Assembly: GCA_012841485.1 (NCBI GenBank)
Contig: DUUU01000398.1
Location: forward strand, 1 to 9,399
Source of the DNA: Armatimonadota bacterium
GTDB lineage: Bacteria > Armatimonadota > JAAZEB01
Length of the DNA: 9,399 bases
Reading direction: 5' to 3'
A program made the translations under genes and the position numbers. Of this stretch, positions 4,862-9,399 are shown one piece after another; positions within the stretch are counted from its first letter, which is position 1, and each line of letters opens with the position of its first letter. The notes under the pieces are model-generated. The model made no database searches. It had not been told where the DNA came from and saw only the letters and a list, made by a program, of their open reading frames with translations.

Positions 4862-6253
4862 ATGAAAATCTCTTTTCTGGGCGCAGCCCGCACGGTGACC
4901 GGCTCGATGCACCTCTTGGAGGTGAACGGCGCGCGCATTCTCCTGGATTGCGGCCTCTACCAGGGCCGCCGGGCAGAGTCGAATGAGCGTAACCGGCATC
5001 TCCCCCGCCCGGCCCTGGAGGCGGATTGCCTCATCCTTTCGCACGCGCATATCGATCACAGTGGGAATATCCCCGGCCTCTGCCGCCAGGGTTTCAGCGG
5101 ACCGATCTACGCCACCCGCGCCACCCGTGACCTGTGCGCCGTGATGCTCGCGGACTCCGCGCACATCCAGGAGCAGGACGCGGCCTACCTCAATAAGAAG
5201 CTCCAGCGCCGCGGCGAGCCACTGATTGAGCCGATATACACCACGCCTGATGCCCAGCAGGCCATGGACCAGTTCGTCGGGATCGACTACGGCGTTGCTT
5301 TTCAGCCCGCGCCTGGGGTTTCGGCGCGCTTCCTCGATGCTGGCCACATTCTAGGATCGGCCGCCATCGTGCTGGATATTGAGGAGGGCGGCGAGCGCCA
5401 CCGCTTCTGCTTCACCGGCGACGTGGGTCGGCCCAATACGCCCATCATTCGGGATCCGGAGCCACTCGAAGGCATCGATTGGCTGATCACCGAGAGCACC
5501 TACGGCAACCGCTTCCACGATCCGATCGGCGACGCCGAGTCGCAACTCGCCGACACGGTGAATGAGACGGCCGGCCGTGGCGGGAAGGTGATTATTCCGG
5601 CGTTTTCCGTCGGTCGAACCCAGGAGCTGGTGTACGCCCTGGCTCGCTTGCGCGCCGAGAACCGCATCCCTGAGATCCCGATCTTCGTCGACAGCCCGCT
5701 CTCCATCAACGTGACCGGGGTCTTTCGCGAGCACCCGGAGTGCTTCGATGAGGAGATGAACGCGCTGATGGCGAATTACGAAGACCCCTTTCGCTTCAGC
5801 GAGCTCATCTACACGCGCTCGGTGCAGGAGTCGAAGGAGATCAACTTCCTGCCGGATCCGTGCATCATCATCTCTGCCTCGGGGATGTGCGAGACGGGGC
5901 GCATCCTCCATCACCTCTCGAACAAGATTGGCGACCCGAAGAACACCGTGCTCATCGTCGGTTTCCAGGCAGCGCATACCCTGGGCCGGCGCCTGGTGGA
6001 GAAGTTGCCCCAGGTGCGCATCTTCGGTGAAGAGCACCGCGTGCGCGCGCAGGTGCGCGTGATCAACGCCCTGAGCGCCCATGCCGACCGCGATGAGTTG
6101 CTCCGCTACATCGGCGCCACCCAGGAGACGCTGCGCAAAGTGTTCGTGGTCCACGGCGAGGAGAGCCAATCGCTTGCCCTGGCGGATGCGCTCCTCAACC
6201 TTGGAATCCCAGAGGTCGCTGTACCCGCGCCAGGAGAGACGCACATTCTCTGA
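4862..6253 (+). CDS. MBL-fold beta-CASP metallohydrolase (CPSF/YSH1-like RNase)
   Basis: This encodes a 463-residue protein, typical length for bacterial beta-CASP MBL proteins related to mRNA 3'-processing CPSF-73. The zinc site is intact: H61-A-H63-I-D65-H66, then H162 in DAGHILGSA, D187 in FTGDVG, and H431 in FVVHGE. The beta-CASP insert shows ESTYGNR (211-217), IIPAFSVGRTQEL (244-256), D277 in VDSPL, SASGMCETGR (338-347) and H407 in LSAHAD. Members of this group are RNA endo- or exonucleases acting in the cytoplasm; which RNAs are cut is unknown. GGAG at 4847-4850 is 11 nt before ATG 4862, rather far. The start fits the family N-terminus MKISFLGAARTVTGS exactly. No KH or extra domain is present. 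Confidence 0.94.
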   Translation: MKISFLGAARTVTGSMHLLEVNGARILLDCGLYQGRRAESNERNRHLPRPALEADCLILSHAHIDHSGNIPGLCRQGFSGPIYATRATRDLCAVMLADSAHIQEQDAAYLNKKLQRRGEPLIEPIYTTPDAQQAMDQFVGIDYGVAFQPAPGVSARFLDAGHILGSAAIVLDIEEGGERHRFCFTGDVGRPNTPIIRDPEPLEGIDWLITESTYGNRFHDPIGDAESQLADTVNETAGRGGKVIIPAFSVGRTQELVYALARLRAENRIPEIPIFVDSPLSINVTGVFREHPECFDEEMNALMANYEDPFRFSELIYTRSVQESKEINFLPDPCIIISASGMCETGRILHHLSNKIGDPKNTVLIVGFQAAHTLGRRLVEKLPQVRIFGEEHRVRAQVRVINALSAHADRDELLRYIGATQETLRKVFVVHGEESQSLALADALLNLGIPEVAVPAPGETHIL

Positions 6254-6283
6254 AGAGGGCCTCTCTGGCATGAGACTTGCCAT

Positions 6284-6331
6284 CCCACCCGCTGAGTGGC
6301 TCGCAGGCTTGGGGCCACTCCGAGGGGTGGG
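6284..6331 (+). promoter_or_regulatory. Stem-loop covering the ribosome site of the C11 peptidase gene
   Basis: Two stacked 7-bp helices separated by a small internal loop can form: CCCACCC 6284-6290 with GGGTGGG 6325-6331, and GAGTGGC 6294-6300 with GCCACTC 6314-6320, with a 13-nt loop. The right arm contains the purine-rich ribosome site GAGGGG and ends 2 nt before ATG 6334. The hairpin would block initiation if stable. It might also serve as the 3' end of the beta-CASP transcript. Confidence 0.45.
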
Positions 6332-6333
6332 GA

Positions 6334-7611
6334 ATGTCCAGGCTCTGGGTGCCGGCGTGCCTTGCGATGACGCTCTTTGCCATGACCGGGTGCGGCAACG
6401 GCGATGGGGCCGAACGCCGCTCGCATCGCGCGTGGACCTTCATGGTGTACCTCGACGGCGATTGCGATCTGGAAGAGGCGGGCGTCTGGGACGTGAACGA
6501 GATGGAGCGCGTGGGCTCCACGGACGCGGTCTCCATCGTGGTGCAGTTCGACCGCGGCCCGGAGGTGAATGGCGCCGGTGACTGGTCTACCGCGCGCCGC
6601 TTCCTGATCGCGCCGGACCGCGACCAGCAGAGCATCACCTCGCCCCTTCTCGCGGATATGGGCGAGGTGGATATGGCCAGCCCGCAAGCTCTGCACGGCT
6701 TTGTCTCCTGGGCGGCATCGGAATTCCCTGCCGACCACTATGCCCTCGTCCTGTGGAATCACGGTGCCGGCTGGCGCTCGCGCGCGCCTGGTGGATCCCG
6801 CGGGATTCATTTCGATGACACGAGCGGCACGGCGATGACGATGGAGGGGCTGCGTGCCGCGCTGAGCGCCCTCCCCGCGCGCATCGACCTCGTTGCTATC
6901 GATGCGAGCCTCATGGGGATGCTGGAGGTGTGCTACGAGATCTACGAGCAGACCGATTACATCGTGGCCTCGGAAGAGTCGCCCCCTGGAACCGGCTACC
7001 CCTATGATGTGATCCTCTCGCGACTTGTGGCAGACCCCGAGATGACCCCCGCTGAGCTGGGGCGCACCATCGTCGAGGCGCACGTGGCGGCCTATCCGGA
7101 CTATGGAGTGACGCAGTCGCTGATCGAGACCGCCCGGCTGCCGGAGCTGTGCGCGCGGGTGGATGCGCTCGCGGCCTCCATCCGCAGCGTCCTGTCGTGG
7201 CAGGAAGAGGCGTATTTTCAGGCGCTCGCGGCCTCTCAGGCCTATGCGTTCGCTTACTACCGTGACCTTTTCGATTTCGCGCGCAACGCGCGGGCGGCGT
7301 TTTCGGATGACGGCGTGCGTCAGGCGGCCGACGCAGTGATGCGGGGCATCCCCGGAGAGAGCGGCGGTCCCGTGCTCTACGAGCGGCACAACCTCCCCGG
7401 GGTGATGAACTCACACGGTCTCTCCATCTATCTTCCCCGGCTGGGCGAGTTCTATGGGAGCTACGACTCTCTCCGCTTCAACCGCGATTACCCCAACTGG
7501 AGCCGCCTGCTGCGTGACACGGCCGGCTCTTCTGCCGGCCGCGTCAAGGAGCGGAGGGCGGGCCATCGCTCCATCCCTGGCAGCGACGGTCGCGCGGAGG
7601 GGCTGCTCTAA
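6334..7611 (+). CDS. Clostripain-family (peptidase C11) lipoprotein, catalytic Cys replaced by Ser
   Basis: The 425-residue product starts with a lipoprotein signal, MSRLWVPACLAMTLFAMTGC, with lipidation expected at C20, followed by a short linker and a C11 domain from about W34 (WTFMVYLDGDCDLE). The catalytic His is H143 in LVLWNHGAGW. The catalytic Cys of the family sits in a DACLMG motif; here it reads IDASLMGMLEVCYE, with S192 encoded by AGC at 6907-6909. The surrounding signature, including VASEESPPGTGYPYD (211-225), is otherwise intact. It may therefore be a pseudoenzyme, an unusual Ser variant, or a sequencing error (TGC would restore Cys). ATG 6334 has GAGGGG 6 nt upstream and gives a proper signal; the frame extends to a TTG at 6277 without signal character. 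Its stop overlaps that of the convergent gene. Confidence 0.88.
   Translation: MSRLWVPACLAMTLFAMTGCGNGDGAERRSHRAWTFMVYLDGDCDLEEAGVWDVNEMERVGSTDAVSIVVQFDRGPEVNGAGDWSTARRFLIAPDRDQQSITSPLLADMGEVDMASPQALHGFVSWAASEFPADHYALVLWNHGAGWRSRAPGGSRGIHFDDTSGTAMTMEGLRAALSALPARIDLVAIDASLMGMLEVCYEIYEQTDYIVASEESPPGTGYPYDVILSRLVADPEMTPAELGRTIVEAHVAAYPDYGVTQSLIETARLPELCARVDALAASIRSVLSWQEEAYFQALAASQAYAFAYYRDLFDFARNARAAFSDDGVRQAADAVMRGIPGESGGPVLYERHNLPGVMNSHGLSIYLPRLGEFYGSYDSLRFNRDYPNWSRLLRDTAGSSAGRVKERRAGHRSIPGSDGRAEGLL
7521..7540 (-). terminator. Stem-loop in the 3' coding tail of the peptidase, downstream of the convergent gene
   Basis: GGCCGGC (7521-7527) and GCCGGCC (7534-7540) form a perfect 7-bp stem with a 6-nt loop. 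It lies inside the non-conserved tail of the peptidase gene and 67 nt beyond the stop of the minus-strand gene, so it could end that transcript. No T-run follows on the minus strand. Confidence 0.35.
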
Positions 7612-8846
7612 GGCGCGTTCAGGAGCGCGGCGATCCGCAGCTTCCAGAAGAGATCCTGAGAGTCGAACAGCAGGCCTGCGAGCTCGGCCTCGGCGCGCCA
7701 GTCGTTTGCGTCTGCCTTGGCTTTCAACTCCTTCACCCTGGTCAGGAGGCTCTCGACTTTCGGCTGGAATGGTTTGCCATCCTCGCCGGCATCGGCGAGG
7801 TATCTGGCCGCGTCCGCTTCGAACTGTGCCACCTGAAGGGTGCGCACCTCTTCCGGGCGGAAGTCCAGCTTCGCCAGGCGGTCCCGATCCTCAAGCCCGT
7901 GCGCTTTCAGATACGCCTCGGCCTCCGCGTTCTTCTTGCCGGTGAAATCGTAGAAGGCAAGGCGCACCCGTCCGGCGTCCGGCTTGAGCGTCAGCGTGGT
8001 GATCACGGCATAGTTGCCAATGGCTACCTGGCCGCTCTGCACGCCTTCGGGGGTAAAGATCAGCGCACACGGCCCGTCGCCCTCACCGCGGGCCACATCG
8101 AAGATGGTGTCGTAGTAGTAGAGATAGCCATCCGCGGCGGGATCGAGCTCCAACGTCTTCGGCTCGCGCTCGTCGATGCGGGGGGTCATGCAGTGGCGGT
8201 CGCCCTTGCGCTTGTGCCACGAGGTGAAGAAGCTGGGATAGCAGATCGCCTTCAAGCGGGCGCTCTTCACCGCGCCTGGGGTCCGGGGCGTCCAGGTGAG
8301 GTCCATGAGGACGTGATTGGCGCCGGGGAGCATGAGGGCGCGCAGTCCGACGACGGCATCGGGGTGCTCGAACACCATCTGGAAAGAGCCACGAGCGCCC
8401 TTCTCCAGCACCCGGCTGTCGCTCAGCGGGAAGGTGGTTGCCTCTTTGCCGTTGATGGAGAGGAAGAGGAAACCGCTATGGTACCAGTTCGTGCTCGAGG
8501 GCACCGGCATGCCGAGGCTGCCCTCTCCTGCGGGCCGCGAGTCGCCATGCGAAGGATCCACGCACGCGGAGTAGCGGAAGGCATAGCGCGCGGCTCCCGA
8601 ATTGAGGTTGAACGTTCGCTCCTCCCACCGATGCCCTGCATGACCCTGGCTGGTGGAGACGCGCGAGCGGACGCCGGAGTCGTCCACGGCAACCTCCGCC
8701 TCGGCGGCAAAGGCGGTCGCGGCGCCAGGCGATAGGAGCACCAGGGCCAGGCAGAGAGCCTGGGCCGGACCGGCAAGCCGGGGCGAGAGGAACTGCCAGT
8801 TCGCGGCCAACGCGGAACAGATGAGACCGAGTCTCGAGCGACGCAT
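7608..8846 (-). CDS. Secreted protein of unknown family
   Basis: This encodes 412 residues with a long N-terminal signal sequence. The basic start MRRSRLG is followed by a hydrophobic stretch near 30-46 (ALCLALVLLSPGAATAFA), with a likely signal-peptidase site before AEAEV. The middle (~60-310) is rich in beta-type sequence with aromatic patches (NWYHSGFLFLSING, YPSFFTSWHKRKGD, DGYLYYYDTIFDVA, YAVITTLTL), suggesting a beta-sandwich, perhaps carbohydrate-related, but I recognise no catalytic signature. The last ~90 residues are strongly helical and charged. The start is set by AAGGAGGG 6-7 nt before ATG 8846. A GTG at 8870 is in frame but upstream of that ribosome site. It is convergent with the peptidase gene, the TAG and TAA sharing two bases. 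Exported or periplasmic location is inferred from the signal only. Confidence 0.85.
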   Translation of the reverse strand: MRRSRLGLICSALAANWQFLSPRLAGPAQALCLALVLLSPGAATAFAAEAEVAVDDSGVRSRVSTSQGHAGHRWEERTFNLNSGAARYAFRYSACVDPSHGDSRPAGEGSLGMPVPSSTNWYHSGFLFLSINGKEATTFPLSDSRVLEKGARGSFQMVFEHPDAVVGLRALMLPGANHVLMDLTWTPRTPGAVKSARLKAICYPSFFTSWHKRKGDRHCMTPRIDEREPKTLELDPAADGYLYYYDTIFDVARGEGDGPCALIFTPEGVQSGQVAIGNYAVITTLTLKPDAGRVRLAFYDFTGKKNAEAEAYLKAHGLEDRDRLAKLDFRPEEVRTLQVAQFEADAARYLADAGEDGKPFQPKVESLLTRVKELKAKADANDWRAEAELAGLLFDSQDLFWKLRIAALLNAP

Positions 8847-9249
8847 TTTGGACCCTCCTTCGCGGTTCACCCGCCGGGTAGGGCGAGTGGTTCGCTACCG
8901 CCAGCGGCCAGTTATCCGATTGCGGTGCGCACCGGCCATCGATTTGCGTACGCGGCGCGCCCCATCGGAGAGTGAGGACCCGGCAGATGCTGTCTGAACC
9001 GGATTGCCTTTAGCGGAGCTTAGACACGCCTGCCCGATCTCCTGCCACTCCGAAAGGCAAGCGCCTCTCCGGTATCTCTGCTTCCTTCCCGCCAGCAGCC
9101 GGGCATCCGGATTCTGGCACTGAGGAAAACACAGGTGGCGGACGGTTGGCGAGTCGTGGCGATGGGAACGTACCAGCCGGTGGAGCTTCAGCACAGATGC
9201 GGACGCGCCGGAGCGTTTCTCCATCATATCGCCGTGTGGGAGCGCCGGG
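8847..9249. other. Divergent intergenic region, 403 bp
   Basis: This lies between the 5' ends of a minus-strand and a plus-strand gene, so it should hold both promoters. The only clear element is the 12-bp palindrome at 8923-8934. Open frames on the minus strand (8895-9326, 9010-9273) have no ribosome site and no recognisable text. No convincing -35/-10 pair was found by eye. Confidence 0.65.
8923..8934. promoter_or_regulatory. 12-bp perfect palindrome, candidate operator
   Basis: CGGTGCGCACCG is a perfect dyad about 77 nt before the start of the minus-strand gene and about 315 nt before the plus-strand one. A dimeric repressor could bind it. In GC-rich DNA such a palindrome can also arise by chance, and no second copy is seen. 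Confidence 0.3.
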
Positions 9250-9399
9250 GTGAGAACTGCAACGGAGGGACAACGCGCGCGGCGGCTGAAGTGGACTTCC
9301 GTCGCCCTGGTCGCCGTGGCGATCATCGCTGCATTGATTATCTGGCGCTTGCGCCCAGAGGGAGTGGCGGTTGTACGCCCACAGGTGGAGCCTGTGGCC
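9250..9399 (+). CDS. Membrane-anchored protein, partial (possible RND/HlyD-type membrane-fusion protein N-terminus)
   Basis: A GTG at 9250 preceded by GGGAG (9238-9242, 7 nt spacing) opens a frame that runs off the right edge; 50 residues are visible. It starts with a basic cytoplasmic segment (MRTATEGQRARRLKW), then one transmembrane helix at about 17-33 (SVALVAVAIIAALIIW), then RLRPEGVAVVRPQVEPVA. A short cytoplasmic tail, one helix and a V-V-R-P-x-V-x-x-V stretch is how many periplasmic adaptor subunits of ABC/RND exporters (MacA, AcrA, HlyD) begin. The visible part is too short to be sure, and other single-pass proteins remain possible. The frame is open upstream to 9124 but has no better start with a ribosome site. 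Confidence 0.6.
   Translation, partial: MRTATEGQRARRLKWTSVALVAVAIIAALIIWRLRPEGVAVVRPQVEPVA

Noticed and set aside
3704..5347. 547-codon minus-strand open frame
   Set aside because: It lies antisense to the GNAT and beta-CASP genes, both of which have full family motifs. Long antisense frames are normal in GC-rich DNA.
6106..7389. 427-codon minus-strand open frame, and the one at 5351-6283
   Set aside because: They are antisense to the peptidase and beta-CASP genes, with His/Arg-rich composition and no recognisable motif.
7899..8735. 278-codon plus-strand open frame
   Set aside because: It is antisense to the secreted protein gene, which has a signal sequence and a strong ribosome site.
8847..8870. 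GTG 8870 as the start of the secreted protein
   Set aside because: The AAGGAGGG site lies downstream of that GTG and at ideal spacing for ATG 8846.
1..9399. CRISPR array, tRNA or rRNA genes
   Set aside because: No regularly spaced short repeats, cloverleaf pattern or rRNA-like stretch was seen on either strand.

Overview
The window is GC-rich bacterial DNA. It carries two tandem prepilin-like genes whose N-terminus reads [17 protein letters not shown], followed by a FARAREN segment; the complete one ends in an H-x9-DG motif. Together with clostripain-like and signal-peptide proteins, this suggests Armatimonadota or a related, planctomycete-like lineage. That assignment is an inference from protein style, because no marker gene is present.

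Layout. Positions 1-1164 hold two minus-strand DUF1559-like prepilin genes, one cut by the left edge. They share an identical 116-bp block and a common upstream motif. Positions 1165-1980 are non-coding. This stretch holds copy 1 of a 105-bp dispersed repeat and a 239-bp nested palindrome flanked by 10-bp direct repeats, which looks like a MITE. Positions 1981-3377 are hisH-hisF, overlapping by 7 nt, which encode the two subunits of imidazole glycerol phosphate synthase. Positions 3378-3853 are non-coding, with a strong stem-loop after hisF and copy 2 of the 105-bp repeat. Positions 3854-7611 hold three plus-strand genes: a two-domain GNAT acetyltransferase, an MBL/beta-CASP RNase-like hydrolase, and a clostripain-family (C11) lipoprotein whose catalytic Cys position is Ser. 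A convergent minus-strand gene for a secreted protein of unknown family occupies 7608-8846; its stop codon overlaps the peptidase's. A 400-bp divergent intergenic region follows, containing a 12-bp palindrome. The last 150 bp start a plus-strand membrane-anchored protein, possibly an efflux membrane-fusion protein.

How the genes relate. Only hisH/hisF form a clear functional unit. The GNAT and beta-CASP genes are 18 nt apart and may be cotranscribed, with no evident shared pathway. The prepilin pair looks like tandem duplication with later sequence homogenisation. I see no CRISPR array, tRNA, rRNA, transposase or phage gene. The least explained content is in the intergenic repeats and in the altered peptidase.
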